From Mucilaginibacter gossypii (GTDB lineage Bacteria > Bacteroidota > Bacteroidia > Sphingobacteriales > Sphingobacteriaceae): a DNA stretch of 64,000 bases. Shown here piece after piece: positions 54,639 to 62,663 of the stretch; position 1 is the first letter of the stretch, and each line of letters opens with the position of its first letter. The stretch spans positions 124,001 to 188,000 of the forward strand of contig NZ_FNCG01000005.1 in the NCBI RefSeq assembly GCF_900100945.1, in the 5' to 3' direction. The notes beneath the pieces were generated by a model. It was not told the origin of the DNA, made no database searches, and worked only from the letters and a program-made list of their open reading frames with translations. Both the position numbers and the translations under genes were made by a program.

Positions 54639-54822
54639 TGTTCAATTTTAAAAAGTGTAAACACCCGGCGTTTTTTGAAAAATGAACATGGTTGATAATC
54701 AATGCTTTGCGAATTGGTTAAAATTCAATTTTAATCAAATTGAACGCCTTGGTTCTGGTAATCAGAACCTTGTGTTTTTAAGGGGCCGAAACGTTGAACA
54801 CCCGTTTTTCAAAAATTGAACA
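54639..54822. mobile_element. Possible MITE-like element with TGTTCAATTTT ends
   Basis: The gene-free space 54601-54923 holds an element of about 184 bp. It starts with TGTTCAATTTT (54639-54649) and ends with AAAATTGAACA (54812-54822), its exact 11-bp inverted partner. Inside are further motif pairs (ACACCC next to TTTTTT), a hairpin TTGGTTAAAA/TTTTAATCAA near 54715-54737, and a hairpin GGTTCTG/CAGAACC (54751-54769). No coding frame is present. ACTGACA/TGTCAGT follows at 54822-54841. No target duplication was recognised. Confidence 0.45.
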
Positions 54823-54923
54823 CTGACAAAATACTGTCAGTATCTTTTGTTATCCTGATGGTAAATTGAGTATTGCCTGTTACGCTTTAAGCCTTTTGCT
54901 TTCAGCTTTAAGCTAAATAAAAA

Positions 54924-56015
54924 ATGCATCCATCACAAAATTTAAAACCCGAATGGGTTGATATCATACGGAAAGCAGCTCCTGCAGCTGAGCAGGCCGG
55001 CAAGCTGCAGCCCGATCAGCTGGCGCTTATTTATGAGCAGGGCTGGTTTAAATTTTTAGTGCCGAAAGCTTATTCCGGTTTGCAATTGGCCTTGCCGCAA
55101 ATGGTACGGCTGGAAGAAAGCCTGGCCTGGGCCAATGGCAGTTTGGGTTGGGTAGTAACCCTTTGTGCAGGTGCAGGTTGGTTTGGCGGATTTCTGCATC
55201 CGACTTTAGCTGTAGAGATCATGACCAATCCGCAATTGTGCCTGGCAGGTAGCGGTGCATCAACAGGTACAGCTACCATCAGCGGAGATGGCTATATCGT
55301 CAACGGTACCTGGAAGTACGCCAGCGGTGCACATCATGCAACCCATATCACTGCAAATTGCATCATTAAAAAAGGCGATGACACTGTTTTGAATGATGAT
55401 GGTGAGCCACTGATATTACCTTTTATTTTTGATAAAAAAGATGTACATGTTTTCCCGGCCTGGAAATATGTTGGCATGATGGCTACCGGGAGCGATGCCT
55501 ATGAAGTAAAAGACCTGTACGTTGATAAAAACCGCAGTTTTAAGATCGATCCGCAATATACGGTTATAAACGAACCTTTATATCGCTACCCCTTTCTGCA
55601 ATTAGCCGAAGCAACGCTGGCCGCTAACCTTTCGGGATTAGCTGTTCATTTTCTTGACCTGTGCGGACCGGCCTTTGATGAACGGATGAAAAACCCGCGT
55701 TTAACCGAGCCGCAAAAAGAATACATTCAACAACTATTGGCCGATCAGATCATTTTACTCAATGAAGTCCGCGCCGAATTTTACCAGGCTGTTGATTGCT
55801 CATGGAACAACTTTGACTCGGCCGATAATAACGGCTTGCAGGAAGTAAGTTTAATGAGCCGGAAGCTGGCCAAAGTTTCGCGCGAAAGTGTGGATAAGCT
55901 TTATACCTACTGTGGTTTATCTGCCGCCAACCCCGATACGGAAATTAACCAGGTATGGCGGGACCTTCATACCGCAGGTCAGCATTCGCTGTTAACCTTT
56001 GAATCGATTGATTAA
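54924..56015 (+). CDS. Acyl-CoA dehydrogenase-fold flavoprotein
   Basis: The product is 363 residues. The N-terminal helical domain (IIRKAAPAAEQAGKLQPDQL, GWFKFLVPKAYSGL) and the middle beta domain (GDGYIVNGTWKYASGAHHAT) resemble acyl-CoA dehydrogenases and the related two-component flavin monooxygenases (DszC/HpaB-type). The C-terminal helical domain ends HTAGQHSLLTFESID. No catalytic Glu of true acyl-CoA dehydrogenases could be located, so an FMN-dependent oxygenase is an alternative. It stands alone. Confidence 0.78.
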   Translation: MHPSQNLKPEWVDIIRKAAPAAEQAGKLQPDQLALIYEQGWFKFLVPKAYSGLQLALPQMVRLEESLAWANGSLGWVVTLCAGAGWFGGFLHPTLAVEIMTNPQLCLAGSGASTGTATISGDGYIVNGTWKYASGAHHATHITANCIIKKGDDTVLNDDGEPLILPFIFDKKDVHVFPAWKYVGMMATGSDAYEVKDLYVDKNRSFKIDPQYTVINEPLYRYPFLQLAEATLAANLSGLAVHFLDLCGPAFDERMKNPRLTEPQKEYIQQLLADQIILLNEVRAEFYQAVDCSWNNFDSADNNGLQEVSLMSRKLAKVSRESVDKLYTYCGLSAANPDTEINQVWRDLHTAGQHSLLTFESID

Positions 56016-56087
56016 AAGATATTCAGTTAGCTCGTTCGTAACCCCGTAAAAAATCGGAATGACGTTTGAAATTTATTTAAAGATGGT

Positions 56088-56191
56088 GCATGGGGCTGCG
56101 TTAGGGATGGGAGCGGATACCGGCCTGTGGCTAAGGCCTTGTGCCGTATGAGCGTACAGCCCGGGCCGCAGGCAACGCCCATATTTATAAA
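56088..56191. repeat. GC-rich palindromic element in gene-free space
   Basis: The space 56016-56339 has no gene. It holds a GC-rich block with GGGGCTGCGTTAGGGATGGG at one end and CCGCAGGCAACGCCC at the other, plus an inner hairpin GGCCT/AGGCC (56122-56138). A copy of the CCTTT-tract repeat is at about 56300-56337 and a second small palindrome (CCCTTCAGAG near 56244, CTGAGGG near 56270). All look like dispersed intergenic repeats. Confidence 0.45.
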
Positions 56192-56339
56192 TCAATTAAA
56201 AAACGCATCCGATAATCAATAACTTACATTCACGTCATAACGTCCCTTCAGAGCCTCTCGCAGAGAGACCCTGAGGGAACATGAACTTTATTCCGTAAAA
56301 CACACCTTTCGCCTTTTACCTTTATCCTTTCACCTCAAA

Positions 56340-56876
56340 TCAAACCTTCGCAAACTTCTTCACCGTTTCGGTTACATGTGCCAAATGATGGTTGCTATGC
56401 CATGCGTACAAGGCCAGTCCTTTTTTCAGCGATATCGTTTCGCCCGAGGCCGGATGAACAAAAGTGCGTGCCCATTCGTTTTCGGTGAAACTTTCAAACA
56501 GGGCTACAAAATGCTGATGGATGCCTTCCAGCATTTTTAATGATGGCTCAACCGGCAGGCGATAATCTGGTAGTAGCGCCCAGTCGGCCTCTTCATATGG
56601 CTTTATAGTTGGGTTATTTTCAGTGAGGGCAAGCTTAAAGCGGGTAATGGAATTCATGTGGCTATCGGCCAAATGGTGAATCACCTGGCGCAGTGTCCAG
56701 CCGCCGGTGCGGTATGGGGTATCCAGTTCCTGGTAATTAAGGCCGGCAATTGCATGACGCAGCTTCCCCGGTAAGGTAGCAATATCTTCAATCCAGCCGC
56801 GCATATCTTCGGTAGTGTATGAGGCCGGGGGCGCAAACTTCCCTATAGGGTATTTCATTTGTTCGTCTGTCATCAT
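56340..56876 (-). CDS. YfiT-type DinB-superfamily metal protein (bacillithiol-transferase-like)
   Basis: The product is 178 residues. It matches the YfiT/BstA group: YPIGKFAPPASYTTEDMRGWIEDI at the N-terminus in pieces, GGWTLRQVIHHLADSHMN, and AWHSNHHLAHVTE. The three metal ligands are His in the HHLADSH segment and the two His of HSNHH, giving a Zn or Ni site in a four-helix bundle. In Bacillus the family transfers bacillithiol. In Bacteroidota the thiol used is uncertain, though many do make bacillithiol. It is divergent from the FAD oxidoreductase. Confidence 0.85.
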   Translation of the reverse strand: MMTDEQMKYPIGKFAPPASYTTEDMRGWIEDIATLPGKLRHAIAGLNYQELDTPYRTGGWTLRQVIHHLADSHMNSITRFKLALTENNPTIKPYEEADWALLPDYRLPVEPSLKMLEGIHQHFVALFESFTENEWARTFVHPASGETISLKKGLALYAWHSNHHLAHVTETVKKFAKV

Positions 56877-56966
56877 AAATGTTAAAAAAATTTAAATTAG
56901 GCATTATTTTATACTACCACAAGCTTTTGGCCTATTTTAGCGTTCTGTAGATTGTTAATTTAACTA

Positions 56967-58796
56967 ATGATAAAAAAGTTACTGGCCGTACTTTTATTTT
57001 TTAACTGTACGCTATCCTTTGCACAAACCATTAAAACCGATATATTAGTTGTAGGCGGAAGCGCAAGCGGAACAGCGGCCGCCATACAAGGTGCACGAAG
57101 CAAACTGAAAACCATGCTGGTTGAACAAGGCCCCTGGCTTGGCGGCAGCATGACAGCTGGCGGGATGAGCATAGTTGAAGGTAACCGCAATTTACCAACA
57201 GGCATCTGGGGTGAGTTCAGGCGCAGGGTGCGGGATTTTTATAGCAAAACCCCGGGTTATGATACTGCTTACAATGCTACGCTAAGATTTGAACCATATA
57301 CCGGGGCAGCTATCCTCAAAAAAATAACCGATACGGTAAAAAACCTCACTGTAAAATTAAACACCCCATTTACAGGTATTAAAAAAGATGGCACCGGCTG
57401 GGATGTAACTATCACCCTCGACGGGAAAACCGCTACCGTAAAAGCTAAAGTAGTTATTGATGCTACCGAAACCGGCGATGTGGCCGCCAAAGCAGGCGAA
57501 ACCTACGTTTATGGTTTTGAGAGTAAAAAGCAAACTAACGAAACCCTGGCGCCTGATAATGAATCGACACAGTTGCAGGACCTTAGCTGGATTGCTATTT
57601 TGAAAGATTTTGGTGCTGCGGCAGATAAGACCATTGCCAGGCCCGAAGGCTATGATGCCGCGGCGTACACTTGCCTTAAGGGTAAGAATATTAAAAAAAT
57701 GCTTGATGATGGCAGGCTGCCCAATGATAAATACACGATCAAATGGGCCGAATGCGGAAACCAGTTCCTGGTTGCCCCTGATAATTTAAAGCCGGAAAAC
57801 CGGGAAGCTTTTTATGCCAAAGCACGCTTGCATACTTTAGGATTGATCTACTATCTGCAAACCGAACTGGGCTATAAAAACCTCGGGTTGGACGAAGGCT
57901 TTACTACATCCGATCATTTGCCATATGTCCCATATTTGCGCGAAGCTGGTCGCGCGACAAAAGGATTGGTGAGGATGATGCTGGATGATGTGTACAAACC
58001 TTACGACCGCGAATCAAAACTTTACCGTACAGCCATTGCCGTTGGCGATGCTTCCCCGGGCCAGCATTATACAGATGCCAATGTTCCGAAAGTTATTTAC
58101 CCGCCTTTCCCTGCCTATGGTGTGCCGCTGGGGGCTATTGTGCTTAAAGACCTGGATAATTTACTGGTAACGGAAAAAGCCATGTCGGTAACGCACCTGG
58201 TAAATGCCAGCACCATGTATCCCTCAGTACAAATGGCTATTGGGCAGGGCGCCGGTGCAACCGCAGCCTATTGCGCCTTTTTTAAAACCACCACCCAAAA
58301 CTTAAATGTGCGGATAATCCAGGGGGAACTGCTCGACTTTAAAGCCTGGATTATGCCCTTTGCCGATATTAAACCAACCGATCCGTATTTCAGGGCGATA
58401 CAACAAATAGGTGCTTCCGGACTATTAAAAGGCGTACAAAAGGCAGATGGCAATACCGCGCGTTTGTTATTTCAGCCTGATTCCTTAGTTGCCACAGCCG
58501 AAATCAAACCAACACTGGAAGAGATTTATACCCGGGGCTTTTTATGGTTTAATAAAGAGAAGCCCGGCCCGGTGTTCACGGTAGGAAACCTATTATCGTT
58601 TATCAGCGAAACCACGCTAACCGATCCGCATACTTTGGAAATTGCCATGCAAAAGGCCTGGAAGGATCAATATAAATTCAGTTCTGCTTTTGATATGAAA
58701 CGGCCGGTAACCCGCCGGGAGTTTGCCATACTGGCCAACAGGTTTTTTAATCCTTTTGCAAGGTCGGTGGATATTGCGGGGAGGATGGTGAATTAG
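56967..58796 (+). CDS. Secreted FAD-dependent oxidoreductase
   Basis: The product is 609 residues with a signal peptide (about 3-19, LLAVLLFFNCTLSFA before Q). The FAD-binding motif is DILVVGGSASGTAAAIQGA at about 24-42, followed by EQGPWLGGSMTAGGM. The family (FAD-dependent oxidoreductases like PF12831) has members linked to sugar or xanthan metabolism. The C-terminal 60 residues (KRPVTRREFAILANRFFNPF) resemble an S-layer-homology-like helical segment. The substrate is unknown. It ends just before a palindromic repeat. Confidence 0.85.
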   Translation: MIKKLLAVLLFFNCTLSFAQTIKTDILVVGGSASGTAAAIQGARSKLKTMLVEQGPWLGGSMTAGGMSIVEGNRNLPTGIWGEFRRRVRDFYSKTPGYDTAYNATLRFEPYTGAAILKKITDTVKNLTVKLNTPFTGIKKDGTGWDVTITLDGKTATVKAKVVIDATETGDVAAKAGETYVYGFESKKQTNETLAPDNESTQLQDLSWIAILKDFGAAADKTIARPEGYDAAAYTCLKGKNIKKMLDDGRLPNDKYTIKWAECGNQFLVAPDNLKPENREAFYAKARLHTLGLIYYLQTELGYKNLGLDEGFTTSDHLPYVPYLREAGRATKGLVRMMLDDVYKPYDRESKLYRTAIAVGDASPGQHYTDANVPKVIYPPFPAYGVPLGAIVLKDLDNLLVTEKAMSVTHLVNASTMYPSVQMAIGQGAGATAAYCAFFKTTTQNLNVRIIQGELLDFKAWIMPFADIKPTDPYFRAIQQIGASGLLKGVQKADGNTARLLFQPDSLVATAEIKPTLEEIYTRGFLWFNKEKPGPVFTVGNLLSFISETTLTDPHTLEIAMQKAWKDQYKFSSAFDMKRPVTRREFAILANRFFNPFARSVDIAGRMVN

Positions 58797-58810
58797 AATG
58801 TCAAAAACGA

Positions 58811-58936
58811 TGTCATTTCGACCATCGGGAGAAATCTTATACATCAAGTTAGCAAACTGTGCATAGCCGATTGCCGGGCGTATAAGATTTCTCTTTCGCA
58901 CCAACGCTCAGCCTTCCCTGCTCCATCGAAATGACA
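58811..58936. repeat. Palindromic repeat, TCATTTCGA/AGAAATCTTATA family, copy 2
   Basis: The ends TGTCATTTCGA (58811-58821) and TCGAAATGACA (58926-58936) are perfect 11-bp inverted repeats. Inside are GAGAAATCTTATAC and GTATAAGATTTCTC. The element exactly fills the gap between convergent genes ending at 58796 and 58948. Confidence 0.85.
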
Positions 58937-58947
58937 TTTTTTGATAC

Positions 58948-60066
58948 CTATAACTCCAATTCCAACTGATCCCCCGGCCCAAGCTCTTTATCATCCCGCT
59001 GCTTAACCGGCAATTCGCCAAAGTTTGAAAGCGAAATGCCCAACAGCCGCACTTTTACATCATCAACACCTGTTGCAGCCATCAATTGTTTGGCCGTATG
59101 GCTGATCGTTTCCAGATCGTTTACCGGTGTGGGGAAGGATTGATTGCGGGTGATCTGTTTAAAATCGTGGTATTTTACTTTGAGGGTAATGGTGCGGCCT
59201 TTCAATTCATATTTAAGCAGCCGGTTATGTACCGTGACCGCTATTTTATCCAGTTCAGCCTCCATTTCCTCAAGAGTTGTCAGGTCATAGGCGAAAGTAT
59301 CTTCGGCACCCAGGGATTTAGTTTCGCGGTGGGGTTGGACTTCCCTGTTATCAATGCCGCGCACTATCTGGTAGTAAAACCTGCCCACTTTACCAAAGTG
59401 TTTTACAAGGTCACTTTCTTCCAGCCGTTTCAGGTCGGCCCCGGTGTGCAGGCCCATCTGTTTCATTTTTTGAGCTGTTACCTTACCCACGCCAAAGAAT
59501 TTTTCGACAGGTAACTGCTCCATAAAGTTTTCGATGCTTGATGGCCCGATAAACTTCAGGCCATCGGGCTTATTGATATCAGATGCTATTTTGGCTACAA
59601 ATTTATTGATAGACACCCCGGCCGATGCGGTGAGCTGCAGTTCGTCTTTAATAGCCTGTTTGATAAGTTTGGCTATTTCGATGGCCGAGCCGATGTCCTG
59701 CTTATCGTTGGTTACATCCAGGAAAGCTTCATCTAAAGAGAGCGGTTCTATCAGGTCGGTATAACGGCTAAAGATCTCCCGGATATGTTGTGATATCTCC
59801 CGGTATACATTAAACCTTGGCCTTACAAACAAAGCATGCGGGCAAAGTTGCAATGCTTTTTTTGATGACATTGCCGATCGGATGCCAAATTTTCGGGCCT
59901 CGTAACTGGCGGTCGCCACCACACCTCCCCGACCTTCGGGCAAACCGCCCACCACCAAAGGTTTACCCCGGTACTCCGGAAAATCCCGCTGCTCAACCGA
60001 CGCGTAAAAAGCATCCATATCAATATGGATAATTTTACGGTGGATATTTGGTGATTGCTCCTTCAT
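58948..60066 (-). CDS. dinB: DNA polymerase IV (Y family)
   Basis: The product is 372 residues from the ATG at 60066. Y-family motifs: IIHIDMDAFYASVEQRD with the metal-binding Asp pair, GGRGVVATASYEARKFGI (nucleotide contact), and LSLDEAFLDVT with the catalytic Asp-Glu. The little-finger domain occupies about 235-345. It performs error-prone translesion synthesis. The C-terminus ends GPGDQLELEL and lacks a clear beta-clamp motif QxxLF. Confidence 0.94.
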   Translation of the reverse strand: MKEQSPNIHRKIIHIDMDAFYASVEQRDFPEYRGKPLVVGGLPEGRGGVVATASYEARKFGIRSAMSSKKALQLCPHALFVRPRFNVYREISQHIREIFSRYTDLIEPLSLDEAFLDVTNDKQDIGSAIEIAKLIKQAIKDELQLTASAGVSINKFVAKIASDINKPDGLKFIGPSSIENFMEQLPVEKFFGVGKVTAQKMKQMGLHTGADLKRLEESDLVKHFGKVGRFYYQIVRGIDNREVQPHRETKSLGAEDTFAYDLTTLEEMEAELDKIAVTVHNRLLKYELKGRTITLKVKYHDFKQITRNQSFPTPVNDLETISHTAKQLMAATGVDDVKVRLLGISLSNFGELPVKQRDDKELGPGDQLELEL

Positions 60067-60256
60067 GGTGATGAAAGCAAATATAGGCGGGTTGCTGGCT
60101 TGCTGCAATTGTTGTGGCAGATTGAAAGCCTGTTAACTTAGAGTGAAAAGCCTGGGAATGTGCGATTCCCCTCTTGAGAGGTGTGGCGGTGTGTGTTTTT
60201 GCTTTGATAAGCCGACCACCGCAGAAACACATCTTAACTCGCGCTCGTTTTTAACC

Positions 60257-60488
60257 TACCGTGTACCCATATCTTTAAAAAAAATGTCATTTCGATAGAG
60301 CTGGGCAGACCCAAGCATAGGAGCGAAAGAGAAATCTTATACGCCCTGTAGAGCCGCTTTACATAGTTTAGAGCTGGATGTATAAGATTTCTCCTCACCA
60401 CATCCGCAAATTCCCTAACAGGTTCGTCGAAATGACATTTTCTTTTAATTCATAATACTAATAATTAAAAAGATATGGGTACACGGTA
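60257..60488. repeat. Nested composite palindrome containing copy 3 of the TCATTTCGA family
   Basis: The outer arms TACCGTGTACCCATATCTTT (60257-60276) and its exact 20-bp reverse complement (60469-60488) enclose copy 3 of the TCATTTCGA palindrome (60285-60437, perfect 11-bp ends). Inside that are AGAAATCTTATAC and GTATAAGATTTCT. The 232-bp element lies in the gene-free space 60109-60642 upstream of dinB. Confidence 0.85.
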
Positions 60489-60489
60489 C

Positions 60490-60600
60490 GTTTGTAACGA
60501 GTGCGTAGCTGGGTTTGCGTTTATAACGCACGGGCGATACAATCGCCAAACCATAAGCGCTCGTTGCAAACGAGCGTAAGGTTGGTCTTTTGCAGTAAGC
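60490..60600. repeat. Cluster of small palindromes next to composite repeat
   Basis: Consecutive palindromes are visible: GCGTT-TAT-AACGC, GGCGAT-ACA-ATCGCC and CGCTCGTT-GC-AAACGAGCG. A related CGCGCTCGTTTTTAACC lies on the other side at about 60241-60256, so this may be the outer shell of the composite element. No coding frame is credible. Confidence 0.5.
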
Positions 60601-60642
60601 TTGACGGAAGGACGCTTGAACATGCAAAGAGGATCTGAAAAA

Positions 60643-61200
60643 TCAACTCTCGGTATCTCCCGGCAAAAATTGAAGTTTCTGTTGAAAATACACATCCCAG
60701 CTGTGCTGTTGCTTACGATCTGTCATGTGAGCCGTGTCCTCATCATAATCGGCATTGAGCTGTTTATACTTGGCGTCGATACGGTTAAAAATGGCCATGG
60801 CTTCGTAGTTGTAATTATTGCTGAAACGGGTATTGCTTACTATGCGTAACAGCTCCTGCTGCTCTAAAAACGCAATGGTGTAATGGCCCTGCTCATGTTT
60901 CAGTATTTCGCTGAGTTGCTGCGGCGTATTAACCCTGCTTTTATCAAGCCATGATTTATTGTTGTTAAGGATGAGCCTGATGTTAAAATTAAGCCGGTAA
61001 CCCCTGCCTTCGCGCCGGGCCTGGTATCGGTAATCGATGGTGCAGTTGGTATAAGCTACAACGCCGCCGGCATTAGTCCGCGGCGTTCCCCAAAAATCAT
61101 TGGCAGTTAACTGGTGAAATGACTGTGCCGAAGCAGGCGCAATCATCATTAAAACACACATGGCCGCAGGGCCTATCACTTTCACTATATTTCTTTTCAT
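60643..61200 (-). CDS. DUF922 secreted protein with HExxH-like zinc motif
   Basis: The product is 185 residues with a signal peptide (about 5-24, cleavage after ASA). The core shows LSEILKHEQGHYTIAFLEQQE, where HEQGH is the HExxH-type zinc-binding site (about 107-111), a feature of DUF922 proteins thought to be Zn-dependent proteases. The C-terminus continues with YDEDTAHMTDRKQQ, whose His may be a further ligand. It lies 25 bases after the band 7 gene on the same strand, so the two may be co-transcribed. Confidence 0.82.
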   Translation of the reverse strand: MKRNIVKVIGPAAMCVLMMIAPASAQSFHQLTANDFWGTPRTNAGGVVAYTNCTIDYRYQARREGRGYRLNFNIRLILNNNKSWLDKSRVNTPQQLSEILKHEQGHYTIAFLEQQELLRIVSNTRFSNNYNYEAMAIFNRIDAKYKQLNADYDEDTAHMTDRKQQHSWDVYFQQKLQFLPGDTES

Positions 61201-61225
61201 TTAAAAAACTGGCGGTTTCAAACTT

Positions 61226-62173
61226 TTACTTTTTGACGTTGTCGGTATGTAAAAGGTTTAAGGCCATCATTTCTTTTAACGTATGTTGCATCTGATCGGT
61301 TGAGCCATCCAGGAAAATAACATTCCCTTTTGAGTTTTCAGAGAAATGTTTGATGGATTCTGTCCACATGGTGAACAGTATAACCGAGGTATCCATATTA
61401 GCTTCGGCCATTTCTTTAGCGGCTACAGTCATACCGCGGGCAACTTCCTCGCGGAACAGCGCAATGCCCTGGCCACGTAATTGAGCTGCCTCACGCTCGG
61501 CCTGGGCCGAAATTTTGATGGCGTTACCCTCTGCCTCGGCAGCTTTGGTTTTGGTGATGAGCAGGGCCTGGCCTTCGTTTTCGGCAGCTGCCTTCAGGTT
61601 GTTTGATGCCACCACCTGGCTCATTGATTTCATGATCACATCATCAAAAGTAATATCGTTTAACTGGAGGTCCTGCAGGTGGTAGCCCCAGCCTTCCAGT
61701 ATCACATCCAGTTGCTCTTTTACGTGTTCCACAATATCGCGGCGTAATATCAGTACCTCGCTCTGGCGTTTGGTGGCTACAAAAGCACGGATGGAGCCTT
61801 CAACCGTACGGATCAGGGCCTGCATCAGGTTGCGCTCGTCAACAAATTTAAAAGCTACGTTTTTGATGGTTTCTTCCTGCTGGTCCAATACCGAGTACAG
61901 CAGCATGGCCTTAAAATACACATTAGCCTGGTCGTAAGTTACCGCCTGGAACTCCAGCTCAACCGAGCGATTTTGGATAGAGATTTTGGAGTAAATGTTT
62001 TCGATAAAAGGGATCTTGAAATTAAGCCCCGGGGTTAGGATGCGACGGTATTTGCCAAATACGGTGATGACTACTATAGTGCCCTGTTTTACAGACACAA
62101 ACGAGGTGAAAATAGTAATAAGGATAACAGCAAAAATGATGATTGTTATCAATGATCCAAATGATTCGGGCAT
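61226..62173 (-). CDS. SPFH/band 7 membrane protein
   Basis: The product is 315 residues. One N-terminal membrane helix (about 8-28) is followed by the SPFH domain (about 29-200, SVKQGTIVVITVFGKYRRIL and ELEFQAVTYDQANVYFKAML) and a coiled-coil part with KAAAENEGQALLITKTKAAEAEG, as in stomatins and slipins. These proteins form membrane microdomain cages and often regulate proteases. It is upstream of the DUF922 gene on the same strand, and a partnership of a scaffold with a protease-like protein is possible. Confidence 0.88.
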   Translation of the reverse strand: MPESFGSLITIIIFAVILITIFTSFVSVKQGTIVVITVFGKYRRILTPGLNFKIPFIENIYSKISIQNRSVELEFQAVTYDQANVYFKAMLLYSVLDQQEETIKNVAFKFVDERNLMQALIRTVEGSIRAFVATKRQSEVLILRRDIVEHVKEQLDVILEGWGYHLQDLQLNDITFDDVIMKSMSQVVASNNLKAAAENEGQALLITKTKAAEAEGNAIKISAQAEREAAQLRGQGIALFREEVARGMTVAAKEMAEANMDTSVILFTMWTESIKHFSENSKGNVIFLDGSTDQMQHTLKEMMALNLLHTDNVKK

Positions 62174-62267
62174 GGTTTGGTTTATTATGTTTAAAATAAA
62201 AGTAGCATTAATTATTGGTGTGTTATTTGTTTTTTAAAAAATGCTTATAAAAAACAACACACCTGTC

Positions 62268-62456
62268 ATGAACTTAAAACGAACTTTTGGAGCTATATTG
62301 AGCGTGCTTGGTATAGTTGGCCTTATTTATACCGGTGTAGCTATCATAAACCATAGCGCACAAATAACCACCATGGTGGTAATAGGTATTATCTCATTAA
62401 TATTTTTTACAACGGGTATCAGCCTGGTGCGTAATACTAAGGATGAAGCAGCTTAA
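62268..62456 (+). CDS. Small two-helix membrane protein
   Basis: The product is 62 residues from ATG 62268; the ATG at 62241 would add nine residues. It has two membrane helices (about 6-28 and 34-54, FGAILSVLGIVGLIYTGVAI and MVVIGIISLIFFTTGISLV) and ends in a charged tail NTKDEAA. Similar tiny membrane proteins occur in Sphingobacteriaceae and their role is unknown. It is divergent from the band 7 gene. Confidence 0.72.
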   Translation: MNLKRTFGAILSVLGIVGLIYTGVAIINHSAQITTMVVIGIISLIFFTTGISLVRNTKDEAA

Positions 62457-62487
62457 ATGTGGACATTAGCTGCAAATTGCATAGTTT

Positions 62488-62615
62488 ACTCACCCGGTCT
62501 GCGCTTCGCTGGACCACCCTCTCTCCGGCTGTGCCGCAAAGAGGGTTGGAAAAAATTAAAATCCCCTCTTTGCGCAGCAGAGAGGGTGGTCCAGCGAAGC
62601 GTAGACCGGGTGAGT
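62488..62615. repeat. Long palindrome with 36-bp arms
   Basis: The arms (62488-62523 and 62580-62615) are nearly perfect inverted repeats built from ACTCACCCGGTC, CGCTTCGCTGGACCACCC and TCTC. One G-T mismatch was noted. The inner arms CGCAAAGAGGG and CCCTCTTTGCG continue the stem. It sits between convergent genes ending at 62456 and 62664 and creates three false reading frames. Confidence 0.85.
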
Positions 62616-62663
62616 CCACACGTTGGCTTAATTTATCCTATGTCTTTTTTATCTGCTGATATT

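Noticed and set aside
60035..60232. 65-residue frame upstream of dinB
   Set aside because: It lies in repeat-rich spacer, overlaps the dinB start, and has no coding signal.
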